From Aurantibacter aestuarii (GTDB lineage: Bacteria; Bacteroidota; Bacteroidia; Flavobacteriales; Flavobacteriaceae), in NCBI RefSeq assembly GCF_003008425.1, contig NZ_PXOQ01000007.1, forward strand, positions 186,001-250,000: a stretch of 64,000 nucleotides of DNA, read 5' to 3'. Position 1 is the first letter of the stretch; every line of letters begins with the position of its first letter. A program made the translations under genes and the position numbers. Positions 44,252 to 52,496 of the stretch are shown piece by piece. A model generated the notes under the pieces. It saw only the letters and a list, made by a program, of their open reading frames with translations, did not search any database and was not told the origin of the DNA.

Positions 44252-44815
44252 TTAAACCTCGTGGTATCTAAAACAATCAACTTCGTGGTCGTTAACCATA
44301 CCGGTAGCTTGCATGTGTGCATAAATAACAGTTGAGCCTACAAATTTAAATCCGCGTTTTTTTAAGTCTTTACTTATAGCATCGCTAATTGGTGTATTAG
44401 CTGGTGCTTCTTTATAATTTTCAACCTTATTTTTAATAGGTTTTCCGTTTACAAACGCCCAGATATAGTTTGAAAATGAACCAAACTCTTCTTGTATTTT
44501 TATAAAGTTTTGCGCGTTTGTAACTGCCGATTTTATCTTCAACTTATTTCTAATAATACTGGCGTTGTTTTGTAGTTCGTTAAGTTTATCTTCTGTGTAA
44601 TGAGCTATTTTTTTATAGTCAAATCCATCAAACGCAGCTCTAAAATTTTCGCGTTTACGCAAAATAGTAATCCAACTTAAACCAGCTTGAAAGGTTTCTA
44701 AAATTAAAAATTCAAACAAAGTGGCATCATCATAAACGGGTTTTCCCCATTCTTGATCATGATAGGCTTCATATAAATCATCGCCAATACACCAACCACA
44801 TCTATGCTTTTTCAT
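44252..44815 (-). CDS. tag: DNA-3-methyladenine glycosylase I
   Basis: A 187-residue base-excision enzyme that removes 3-methyladenine. It opens with HRCGWCIGDDLYEAYHDQEWG, whose Cys and His help bind the structural zinc. LFEFLILETFQAGLSWITIL is the HhH-type core. The C-terminal HEVDCFRYHEV completes the zinc site. Length is normal. It lies at the right edge of the accessory insert and is unrelated to the AlkA-like glycosylase at 26 kb. Confidence 0.95.
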   Translation of the reverse strand: MKKHRCGWCIGDDLYEAYHDQEWGKPVYDDATLFEFLILETFQAGLSWITILRKRENFRAAFDGFDYKKIAHYTEDKLNELQNNASIIRNKLKIKSAVTNAQNFIKIQEEFGSFSNYIWAFVNGKPIKNKVENYKEAPANTPISDAISKDLKKRGFKFVGSTVIYAHMQATGMVNDHEVDCFRYHEV

Positions 44816-44921
44816 ATTTATAAGCTATTTTTTCACCTAAACTAAAAGCAGTTTTAATTTTAAGTTCTTGTAAGTAATAATTTTTTTTGCAACTAAGATA
44901 TAGAATTATTAGTTTTAAATT

Positions 44922-45536
44922 ATGGAAATAAACACCTTGACCTTGGAAGATATTCTTAATATAAGTCTTCAAAAAGGGATGAATTATTCGGCTTACAGAA
45001 CTTTGGTTTCGCAATTAGTAGGGCAAAATAGCACCACTGGAAAGGAAAAAACCGAAGCCTTAGCCAATTATACCAAGCTTAACGACAAACGTATGAAGCG
45101 TTGGGATAAAACCGTTAAAATTCCTGAAGCGCTTCAACAAAAAATTATAAATTATCCGCACCACCTCAGTTTTTTAGTACTAACTGAAAGTTGGTGTGGT
45201 GATGCTGCACATATAATTCCGGTTTTAAATAAAATAGCGGTTTTAAATCCTAAAATTGAATTAAAACTGGTGTTAAGAGATGATAATGAACCTTTAATGA
45301 ACCACTTTTTAACCAATGGTGGAAAAGCCATACCAAAACTTATAGCTCTAAACCAAGATAAACATATACAATTTACCTACGGACCAAGACCAAAAGAAGC
45401 GACGCAATTAGTTAATAACTATAAAACACAACATGGCGCTCTAACTCCAGAATTTAAAGAAGAGTTACAGCACTGGTATAATAAAAATAAGGGACAAGCC
45501 GTTTTGGAAGATTTAGAAGCGCTTTTAGAAATATAG
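44922..45536 (+). CDS. Thioredoxin-fold protein with a single-cysteine motif
   Basis: A 204-residue protein. After a helical N-terminus (about 1-90) the thioredoxin-like domain has FLVLTESWCGDAAHIIPVLNKIA. The usual CxxC second cysteine is Ala here (WCGDAA). The cis-proline segment is KAIPKLIALN. The family is common in Flavobacteriaceae; with one cysteine it cannot be an ordinary disulfide reductase and may bind or mono-thiolate partners. It is divergent from tag. Confidence 0.82.
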   Translation: MEINTLTLEDILNISLQKGMNYSAYRTLVSQLVGQNSTTGKEKTEALANYTKLNDKRMKRWDKTVKIPEALQQKIINYPHHLSFLVLTESWCGDAAHIIPVLNKIAVLNPKIELKLVLRDDNEPLMNHFLTNGGKAIPKLIALNQDKHIQFTYGPRPKEATQLVNNYKTQHGALTPEFKEELQHWYNKNKGQAVLEDLEALLEI

Positions 45537-45668
45537 TTAACCGGCGTCTAATTAGAATTATGATTTAAGGAAAAAGCCGTTTTTATATAAATTTTTTAAC
45601 TAAGCTATATACCTTTCTACTACGCTCGCGGAGACGTAATATTAAATACTATAGTCTGTTTCTTGTCT

Positions 45669-45688
45669 GGTCGAGCGAAGTCGAGACC
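45669..45688. repeat. 20-bp palindromic repeat, copy 2
   Basis: GGTCGAGCGAAGTCGAGACC, three substitutions away from the reverse complement of the copy at 15657-15676. It lies in the 184-bp gap after the thioredoxin-fold gene, which also holds a GC-rich CTCGCGGAGAC segment near 45627. Confidence 0.7.
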
Positions 45689-45720
45689 TATTTATAATAC
45701 AATAGACCTCTTAGTAAAAT

Positions 45721-46437
45721 CTATTGGAATAAATAGGTAATGGTACCTAATTGACTTGAAGTTGTTGCGGTACTAAAATTAGCACGTTTGGCATATTTTA
45801 AAGCTTGTTCTTGCAAACAGCCGTTTGAAGAAGACAAACTACTATTTACTTTTGCGTTAGTAACTTTACCGGAACCATTGACTTCTATACTTATTACAAT
45901 TTTTCCGCCACCATCACATAAATAAACAGGAATTGGTAAATGGTTAGCAGTTCTATTTACTAAAGAATAGCTTACCGTACTATTTTTATTAGCATTGGAG
46001 ATGTTGTTGCTTTTTTGCTGCTCTAAAATTCGGTTGGCTTTATCGTAAGCATTGACCTTTTTTTTATCTATTGCAGCTACTTTTTTCGTCTTATTCTCGG
46101 TAATGGTATTAGTTTCAGAGAAATCATCTTCCGTTTCGGTAGTTTCTTCTTCTGCCGATTCAAATTTAAAATCTTCAGCTGGAGGAACAACGTAAGCTTG
46201 AGCTAAAGCTTTCTGTGTTTCATTAAACGCCTGGTTAGTTTGAGATTCCTGATTGATATCTTGTTCTGTTTCTTCTGTGGGGTCTTCTGGCACTTCTTCA
46301 ACTACAGTTTCAACTTCAAAAAATTCAATAACAGTACTTCTTTTATCTATAAAAGCCACATTAATTAATAACATAAGCAAGCACACACTTATGCCAAGTG
46401 AGATGAGTAATGCCTTATGTTCTCCAGATAATTTCAT
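45721..46437 (-). CDS. TonB-like energy transducer family protein
   Basis: A 238-residue protein with one N-terminal membrane helix (about 10-29). A long Glu/Thr-rich low-complexity linker (about 40-150) follows, then a C-terminal β-domain (LPIPVYLCDGGGKIVISIEVNGSGKVTNAKV) like TonB C-terminal domains. The linker lacks the Pro-Lys repeats of classical TonB. It may energise an outer-membrane receptor, or it may be an anchoring protein; no receptor gene is nearby. It lies at the end of the truB-uppP block. Confidence 0.7.
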   Translation of the reverse strand: MKLSGEHKALLISLGISVCLLMLLINVAFIDKRSTVIEFFEVETVVEEVPEDPTEETEQDINQESQTNQAFNETQKALAQAYVVPPAEDFKFESAEEETTETEDDFSETNTITENKTKKVAAIDKKKVNAYDKANRILEQQKSNNISNANKNSTVSYSLVNRTANHLPIPVYLCDGGGKIVISIEVNGSGKVTNAKVNSSLSSSNGCLQEQALKYAKRANFSTATTSSQLGTITYLFQ

Positions 46438-46472
46438 TATAATACAACTTTAAAGTTAGTTTAAAAGTGTAC

Positions 46473-47162
46473 TTAATGCGTTAAGTTTTTTATAAATTCT
46501 TCTATGCTAACCGCATTATTCACATTAAAATCGCCAATTTTTGTACGTCTTAGAGCAGACAAATGGGCTCCAGAATGTAAGGCTTTTCCAAAGTCGTGTG
46601 CCAAGGAACGGATATAGGTACCTTTACTACACACCACCTTAAAATCTAAAAAGCGGTCATTAATCTGAGTAATTTCGAAACTTTCAATGGTAATTTTACG
46701 AGACTTTATTTCCACACTTTCTCCTGCACGCGCAAATTCATATAAACGCTTGCCTTCTTTTTTTATGGCTGAAAATATGGGTGGATACTGATTTATTTCT
46801 CCTGTAAATTGTTTTGTGGTTTCGTGAATTAAGTCTTCTGTAATATGCGAGGTGTCGAAAGTTTGGTCAATTTCGGTCTCGAGATCATAAGAAGGTGTGG
46901 TAGCCCCTAAAACAATAGTTCCTGTATATTCTTTAATTTGACCTTGGAACGTATCAATTTGCTTTGTCATTTTACCAGTACAAATCACCAGTAAACCGGT
47001 TGCTAAGGGATCTAAAGTACCGGCATGACCTACTTTTATTTTTTTTATGTTGAAGGCTTGCCGTATTTCCCATCGTAATTTATTAACCGCTTGAAAAGAC
47101 GTCCAATGTAATGGTTTATCTATAAGTAATACTTGTCCTGCCTGATAATCGTCTCCTGTCAT
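46473..47162 (-). CDS. truB: tRNA pseudouridine(55) synthase
   Basis: A 229-residue enzyme from the ATG at 47162, which makes Ψ55 in the tRNA T-loop. LLIDKPLHWTSFQAVNKLR opens it, KVGHAGTLDPLATGLLVIC contains the catalytic Asp, and GTYIRSLAHDFGKAL is the family motif. The longer start (47216) overlaps uppP by nearly 50 bp and adds an unrelated Cys-rich segment, so it is rejected. Its ATG is 5 bp after the uppP stop. Confidence 0.95.
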   Translation of the reverse strand: MTGDDYQAGQVLLIDKPLHWTSFQAVNKLRWEIRQAFNIKKIKVGHAGTLDPLATGLLVICTGKMTKQIDTFQGQIKEYTGTIVLGATTPSYDLETEIDQTFDTSHITEDLIHETTKQFTGEINQYPPIFSAIKKEGKRLYEFARAGESVEIKSRKITIESFEITQINDRFLDFKVVCSKGTYIRSLAHDFGKALHSGAHLSALRRTKIGDFNVNNAVSIEEFIKNLTH

Positions 47163-47167
47163 AGTTC

Positions 47168-47962
47168 TTAACTTAGTATTGAAAATCCTATTGCAATACA
47201 ACCTACAATAGCACAATATATAGCAAAGTAAGACAATTTACTTTTTTTAACCAGAGAAATCATCCAAGTACATGCCACTAATCCCGCTAAAAAAGCAGCA
47301 ACAAATCCTGCCGATAGTGCTAAGGTATTTTGTCCATCTAAACTTAAATCGCCTCCAATAATATCTTTAGCAATCTTTCCAAAAATTAAAGGAATAACCA
47401 TTAAAAAAGAAAAACGAGCCGCTTTAGTTTTATCGTTTCCTAATAATACCGATGTAGAAATAGTTGCGCCAGATCTAGAAATACCTGGAAGCATAGCAAT
47501 AGCCTGAGAGATTCCTATAATAAAAGCATCTTTAAAGTTTACCGGTTTATTCGTGCTTTTAGCTTTATCTGCAAAAAATAATAATACAGCTGTTATTAGC
47601 AACATACAGCCTACAAATAAAATATTTGCTCCAAAAAGATCTTCCAATTGTTTTTCAAAAAGTAAACCAATAATTACCGCAGGAATCATTGATACAATAA
47701 TTTTAACTATAAACTGCGTGTCTTCATCCCAAGAGAACGAGAATAAACTTTTTAAAATACTTAAAATATCTTTTCTAAAAACAACTACGGTACTTAATGC
47801 AGTTGCAAAGTGTAATAATACAGTTAACAGTAAACTTTCTTCAGGTAAGGATTGATCGCCAAGAATGGCTTTACCTAATTCCAAATGCCCACTTGAGGAT
47901 ACGGGTAAAAACTCGGTTAAACCTTGTATAATACCTAAAATAATTGAATCTAAAATGTCCAT
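47168..47962 (-). CDS. uppP: Undecaprenyl-diphosphatase
   Basis: A 264-residue membrane enzyme that recycles the lipid carrier of peptidoglycan and O-antigen synthesis. The catalytic boxes are visible: LTEFLPVSSSGHLELGKAIL near 16 and LPGISRSGATISTSVLLG near 158. Seven or eight hydrophobic helices. Length is normal. The -7 box is only 4 bp upstream of the ATG, so the transcript may be leaderless. It precedes truB in a tight pair. Confidence 0.96.
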   Translation of the reverse strand: MDILDSIILGIIQGLTEFLPVSSSGHLELGKAILGDQSLPEESLLLTVLLHFATALSTVVVFRKDILSILKSLFSFSWDEDTQFIVKIIVSMIPAVIIGLLFEKQLEDLFGANILFVGCMLLITAVLLFFADKAKSTNKPVNFKDAFIIGISQAIAMLPGISRSGATISTSVLLGNDKTKAARFSFLMVIPLIFGKIAKDIIGGDLSLDGQNTLALSAGFVAAFLAGLVACTWMISLVKKSKLSYFAIYCAIVGCIAIGFSILS

Positions 47963-47966
47963 GACA

Positions 47967-47974
47967 CAAAAGTA
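47967..47974 (-). promoter_or_regulatory. -7 promoter box for uppP-truB, very close to the start
   Basis: Reads TACTTTTG on the minus strand, matching TAnnTTTG, just 4 bp before the uppP ATG. Transcription would start at or next to the ATG. Confidence 0.45.
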
Positions 47975-48009
47975 TTAAAAAGAAAGATTAATACTTCAAA
48001 TATATAACA

Positions 48010-48261
48010 CTAGACGTCTTTTTTGTCTTCTTTACGCGTTAATATAGCATAAACCTGTATGCCAAACCCTATTATAATTAAAGCTGGAGCCAAACGAATA
48101 CGTCTCCATGAAAATATCGCATCGCTAAACACATTAGGGTCGTCACTGCCTCCGCCAGACATTAAAATAAAACCTAAAGCCATTACTGCAAGACCAATAA
48201 ACATAAATTTATAGTTGCGTTTTCCAAAAACAAATTCCTTTTCCTGAGAAGATTTAGCCAT
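48010..48261 (-). CDS. DUF3098 small membrane protein
   Basis: An 83-residue protein with two membrane helices. KYNFMFIG-like FGKRNYKFMFIGLAVMALGFILMSGG opens it and IRLAPALIIIGFGIQVYAIL closes it, matching DUF3098. It lies between ftsX and uppP, the usual place in Flavobacteriaceae, suggesting an envelope role. Function unknown. ftsX is 33 bp upstream. Confidence 0.85.
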   Translation of the reverse strand: MAKSSQEKEFVFGKRNYKFMFIGLAVMALGFILMSGGGSDDPNVFSDAIFSWRRIRLAPALIIIGFGIQVYAILTRKEDKKDV

Positions 48262-48294
48262 GATTTAATTTTTTAAACGATAAAAATACTATAA

Positions 48295-49170
48295 TTAATA
48301 CAATTGATCGGTTTTTAGATTTAAAAAGCGTTGCGTTGCTAAGAACGTTGAAAACCACGTAATTAAAATACCTAACAAAAAGACTCCAGCAAACAGCGCA
48401 ATTAAATAGACCTGATTGGTTAATAGGGTTAATTCTGGGAATGTTTTATCTATATAATACAATACAAAGCCCATGCCTATTAAAGCAATAATTGCACCTA
48501 TAATTCCCAACTTAATACTATTTAAAATAAATGGCCATCTAATAAAACGTTTTGTGGCTCCAACCATTTGCATGGTTTTTATGGTAAATCGTTTTGAGTA
48601 GACCGAAAGTCTTATAGAACTATTTATTAATAACACCGCAATTAAAGTAAAAATACCGCTTAATAATAGTACCCAGAAGCTAATTTTCCTAACATTATCG
48701 TTCATTAAGTTTACCAGGTCATTATCGTAACTTACTTCGGCTACAAAGTTTTTAGACAAGGCATCTTTACTAATTTCTTCCAATTTTTCAGAAGTTACAA
48801 AATCGGCTTTTAAATTAATATCTATAGAGTTTTGCAGCGGATTAAACCCTAAAAACTGCATAAAATCTTCGCCATTTTCAGCTTTTAAAATTTCTGCAGC
48901 TTGTTCTTTAGACACGTAATTAGTAGATTTTACATAATCTGCAATTGCCAAACTTTTTTCTAATTGCTTAATTTCTATGTCTTTTGCAGTATCTTTTAAA
49001 TAAATAGTTACGGTAACCTGCTCTCTAAAATGATTGGCTACTTTATTGGCATTAATAACTAAAAGACCTAAAAGACCCAATAAAAATAATACAAGTGCAA
49101 TACTTAATACTACAGAGAAATAGGACGAAATTAATTTACGTTTTTGAAATTTATCAAAAGAGGAACTCAT
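48295..49170 (-). CDS. ftsX: Cell-division ABC transporter permease FtsX
   Basis: A 291-residue membrane protein with four predicted helices and a large periplasmic loop between the first and second (about 50-170, including VTIYLKDTAKDIEIKQLE). The FtsX signature SVYSKRFTIKTMQMVGATKRFIRWPF is near 200. With FtsE it activates peptidoglycan hydrolases at the septum; no ftsE is in the window, as usual in this phylum. It is divergent from leuS. Confidence 0.93.
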   Translation of the reverse strand: MSSSFDKFQKRKLISSYFSVVLSIALVLFLLGLLGLLVINANKVANHFREQVTVTIYLKDTAKDIEIKQLEKSLAIADYVKSTNYVSKEQAAEILKAENGEDFMQFLGFNPLQNSIDINLKADFVTSEKLEEISKDALSKNFVAEVSYDNDLVNLMNDNVRKISFWVLLLSGIFTLIAVLLINSSIRLSVYSKRFTIKTMQMVGATKRFIRWPFILNSIKLGIIGAIIALIGMGFVLYYIDKTFPELTLLTNQVYLIALFAGVFLLGILITWFSTFLATQRFLNLKTDQLY

Positions 49171-49258
49171 AGAAACTTAATTATTAGGTAAAAATAAAAA
49201 GAATTTAATTCTTATAATGATTACAACGTATAATCTTTTAATCTTCTTATAATAAGTT

Positions 49259-49266
49259 TAAATTTG
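49259..49266 (+). promoter_or_regulatory. -7 promoter box for leuS
   Basis: TAAATTTG followed by C, matching TAnnTTTG, 27 bp before the ATG at 49294. It overlaps the alternative TTG start at 49264, which is therefore rejected. Confidence 0.55.
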
Positions 49267-49293
49267 CGTCTTATTAAGCTGAAAAAACAACTC

Positions 49294-52200
49294 ATGCACT
49301 ATAATTTTAACGACATTGAAGCCAAATGGCAAAAATATTGGAATGACCACCAAACGTTTAAAGCCTCTAATAACTCAGATAAACCGAAATATTATGTTTT
49401 AGACATGTTTCCTTATCCGTCTGGAGCAGGTTTACATGTTGGGCATCCGTTAGGATATATAGCAAGCGATATTTATGCGCGTTACAAGCGTCACCAAGGT
49501 TTTAATGTACTTCACCCGCAAGGTTATGATAGTTTTGGATTACCTGCAGAGCAGTATGCCATACAAACAGGACAACATCCAAAAAATACCACGGAAATCA
49601 ACATTGATGGTTGTCTGGACAATGAAGGAAATTTGATAAAAAAATATCTTAAGGATGATGGGACTATAAAAGACTCAGCTTTAATTGAAAAAGGCAAAAT
49701 TATTTCAGTTAAAGATGAAAATTATCAAAATTATGTCATCAAAGGATACAGAAGACAGCTAGATAAAATTGGTTTTTCTTTCGATTGGTCTCGAGAAGTG
49801 CGCACCAGCGACCCAGACTATTACAAATGGACACAGTGGATTTTTATTCAGTTATTTGAGTCTTGGTATAACAACGAGACTAATAAGGCAGAACCTATAG
49901 ATAGCTTAACTGCAATATTTTCTTCGGAAGGAAATGCAAACGTTAACGCGGTTTGCGATGAAGATATTGAAGCCTTTACTGCAGACCAATGGAATGCGTT
50001 TTCTTCTGAAAAACAACAAGATATTTTATTACAATACCGCTTAACTTATTTAGCCGAAACTGAAGTTAATTGGTGTCCGGTTTTAGGAACCGTATTAGCT
50101 AACGACGAAATTGTTAATGGCGTTTCAGAGCGTGGTGGACATCCCGTTATTCGTAAAAAAATGACTCAATGGTCTATGCGTATTTCCGCTTATGCCGAAC
50201 GTTTATTACAAGGTTTAGAAACCGTAGATTTTACAGAATCGCTAAAGGAAACACAACGTAATTGGATTGGAAAATCTCAAGGCGCAGAAGTAGAATTCAG
50301 AATTCAGAATTCAGAATTCAGAATTTCCGTTTTTACGACGCGACCAGACACTATTTTTGGCGTTAGTTTTATGACATTGGCGCCAGAACACGACTTGGTA
50401 AACAAAATTACCACACCAGAACAACAACAAGCGGTTAACGACTATATAGAAGCTACCGCAAAACGTAGCGAACGCGATAGAATGGCAGATGTAAAAACCA
50501 TTTCTGGTGTATTTACAGGTGCCTATGCAGAACATCCATTTACTAAAGAGCCCATTCCAGTTTGGATAGGCGATTACGTGTTAGCAAGCTACGGAACTGG
50601 AGCAGTTATGGCAGTACCTTGTGGCGACCAACGTGATTACGATTTTGCCAAACATTTTAATATTCCTATTCCTAATATTTTTGAAGGTGTAGACATTTCT
50701 ACCGAAGCTTTTACAGGAAAAGATAACGTTGTTATTGCCAATAGCGGTTTCCTAAATGGTTTAAACTACAAAAAAGCCACTAAATTGGCTATTTACAACT
50801 TAGAACAATTAGGTCAAGGAAAAGGAAAAACCAATTACCGCTTACGTGATGCTGTTTTTAGTCGTCAACGTTATTGGGGCGAACCATTTCCGGTTTATTA
50901 TGTAAATGGCAAACCACAAATGATTGCTACAGAACATTTACCAATTGTATTACCAGAAGTAGAAAAATATTTACCAACCGAAGAAGGCGAGCCACCATTA
51001 GGTCGCGCCGATGTTTGGGCTTGGTGTACAAAAACAAATAAAGTGGTCAGTAACCAGTTAATAGACCATAAAACAGTATTTCCTTTAGAGTTAAATACTA
51101 TGCCAGGTTGGGCAGGAAGTTCTTGGTATTTCTTTAGATATATGGAAGAAAAAGCCAATAGAGACCAAGCTTTTGCAAGTGAAGACGCGCTTAACTATTG
51201 GGAAAGTGTCGATTTATACATTGGTGGTAGCGAGCATGCTACGGGACATTTACTATACTCTCGTTTTTGGGTAAAATTCCTAAAAGATAGAGGTTTTGTA
51301 AACATTGAAGAACCTTTTAAAAAGCTCATTAACCAAGGAATGATTTTGGGGACAAGTGCTTTTGCAAGTATACTTAAGTTCGACCCTATAAACATTAGCG
51401 AAAATCAAATGGAAGATATTTCGAAATTAATCAAAAGAATCGGAAGTATCTTTATTAGTTATGATTATAAAAAAATAATCCCAAATTCAACTAAACAATT
51501 AAGTCTTGAAGAATTAAAAAATATTGATGAAAATTTATTCAACAATATTGATGAATTAATTGATTTAGATAGTTTACCGACTCTAAGGACAAATGAAATA
51601 TTTATTTATATTGAGCCATTTTACCCTATTAATATAAATTTTGTAGATACTTCAAACAAAATTATATTTAATCAAAACTTTTTAATTGACCACATGTATT
51701 TAAACTTCAAGAAAAAAGCTATTTTAAATTCCGAAAATGAATTTATAGTTTCTCGTGAGGTTGAAAAAATGTCGAAATCTAAATATAACGTTGTTAGTCC
51801 AGATGCCATTTGTGCCGAATATGGTGCCGATAGTTTACGTTTATACGAAATGTTTTTAGGACCATTAGAGCAATACAAACCTTGGAATACAGCAGGCATT
51901 ACAGGTGTGCATGGTTTCCTTAAAAAACTTTGGAAATTATATATAGACGATAATGGTGTAAAAGTAACCGATGCAGAGCCAACAAAAGACAACTTGAAAA
52001 CGTTACATAAAACCATTAAAAAGGTACAAGAAGACATAGAGAATTTCTCTTTCAACACGTCGGTTTCTACCTTTATGATTGCGGTTAACGAGCTTGGTGC
52101 TCAAAAATGCACCAGTCGTGAGATTTTAGAACCGTTATTGGTATTAATTTCGCCTTATGCGCCACACATTGCTGAAGAACTATACAGTTTGTTAGGTCAT

Positions 52201-52449
52201 ACAACTTCTATTTCTACAGTTACTTTTCCAAAATTTGACGAAAGTCACTTAATAGAAAGCAGCAAAGTGTATCCGGTATCTTTTAATGGTAAAATGCGTT
52301 TTACTATGGAGCTACCATTAGATCTTAGTAAAGACGAAATTGAGAAAATTGTTATGGCAGACGAAAGAACCCAAAAACAATTAGACGGAAAAACACCTAA
52401 GAAAGTAATTATTGTTCCAGGTAAAATTATCAACCTAGCTGGTTTTTAA
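49294..52449 (+). CDS. leuS: Leucyl-tRNA synthetase with two atypical insertions
   Basis: A 1051-residue class I synthetase from the ATG at 49294. The HIGH motif (PYPSGAGLHVGHPLG) is near residue 40, and the editing domain contains FTTRPDTIFGVSF. KMSKS is at 825-829. Relatives as I recall them are shorter: residues 105-151 (49606-49746) are an extra segment between TTEINI and YRRQLDKIGFSFDW, and about 691-818 (51364-51747) replace the usual pre-KMSKS segment with a longer, Ile/Asn-rich one. Both inserts are AT-rich and in frame. A 7-bp tandem repeat lies in the editing domain. Core motifs are intact, so activity is expected. A terminator follows. Confidence 0.95.
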   Translation: MHYNFNDIEAKWQKYWNDHQTFKASNNSDKPKYYVLDMFPYPSGAGLHVGHPLGYIASDIYARYKRHQGFNVLHPQGYDSFGLPAEQYAIQTGQHPKNTTEINIDGCLDNEGNLIKKYLKDDGTIKDSALIEKGKIISVKDENYQNYVIKGYRRQLDKIGFSFDWSREVRTSDPDYYKWTQWIFIQLFESWYNNETNKAEPIDSLTAIFSSEGNANVNAVCDEDIEAFTADQWNAFSSEKQQDILLQYRLTYLAETEVNWCPVLGTVLANDEIVNGVSERGGHPVIRKKMTQWSMRISAYAERLLQGLETVDFTESLKETQRNWIGKSQGAEVEFRIQNSEFRISVFTTRPDTIFGVSFMTLAPEHDLVNKITTPEQQQAVNDYIEATAKRSERDRMADVKTISGVFTGAYAEHPFTKEPIPVWIGDYVLASYGTGAVMAVPCGDQRDYDFAKHFNIPIPNIFEGVDISTEAFTGKDNVVIANSGFLNGLNYKKATKLAIYNLEQLGQGKGKTNYRLRDAVFSRQRYWGEPFPVYYVNGKPQMIATEHLPIVLPEVEKYLPTEEGEPPLGRADVWAWCTKTNKVVSNQLIDHKTVFPLELNTMPGWAGSSWYFFRYMEEKANRDQAFASEDALNYWESVDLYIGGSEHATGHLLYSRFWVKFLKDRGFVNIEEPFKKLINQGMILGTSAFASILKFDPINISENQMEDISKLIKRIGSIFISYDYKKIIPNSTKQLSLEELKNIDENLFNNIDELIDLDSLPTLRTNEIFIYIEPFYPININFVDTSNKIIFNQNFLIDHMYLNFKKKAILNSENEFIVSREVEKMSKSKYNVVSPDAICAEYGADSLRLYEMFLGPLEQYKPWNTAGITGVHGFLKKLWKLYIDDNGVKVTDAEPTKDNLKTLHKTIKKVQEDIENFSFNTSVSTFMIAVNELGAQKCTSREILEPLLVLISPYAPHIAEELYSLLGHTTSISTVTFPKFDESHLIESSKVYPVSFNGKMRFTMELPLDLSKDEIEKIVMADERTQKQLDGKTPKKVIIVPGKIINLAGF
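50294..50321 (+). repeat. Four-copy 7-bp tandem repeat inside leuS
   Basis: The unit AATTCAG is repeated four times without mismatch, followed by a partial unit. The encoded peptide is EFRIQNSEFRIS. Since 7 is not a multiple of three, gain or loss of one unit would shift the frame. Confidence 0.9.
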
Positions 52450-52466
52450 TACAGCATATTATAAAT

Positions 52467-52496
52467 AAAAAAGAGCGCCATGTGCGCTCTTTTTTA
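52467..52496. terminator. Bidirectional terminator between leuS and the nuclease-family gene
   Basis: Stem AGAGCGC/GCGCTCT with A- and T-runs on the two sides. It serves the convergent genes leuS and the exonuclease/phosphatase-type gene. Confidence 0.85.

Noticed and set aside
44802-45014. 70-codon minus-strand frame between tag and the thioredoxin-fold gene
   Set aside because: It overlaps the start regions of both flanking genes, lacks a domain and has biased composition; the flanking genes explain the region.
47163-47216. Longer N-terminus for truB
   Set aside because: It overlaps uppP and adds a Cys-rich stretch unlike any TruB.
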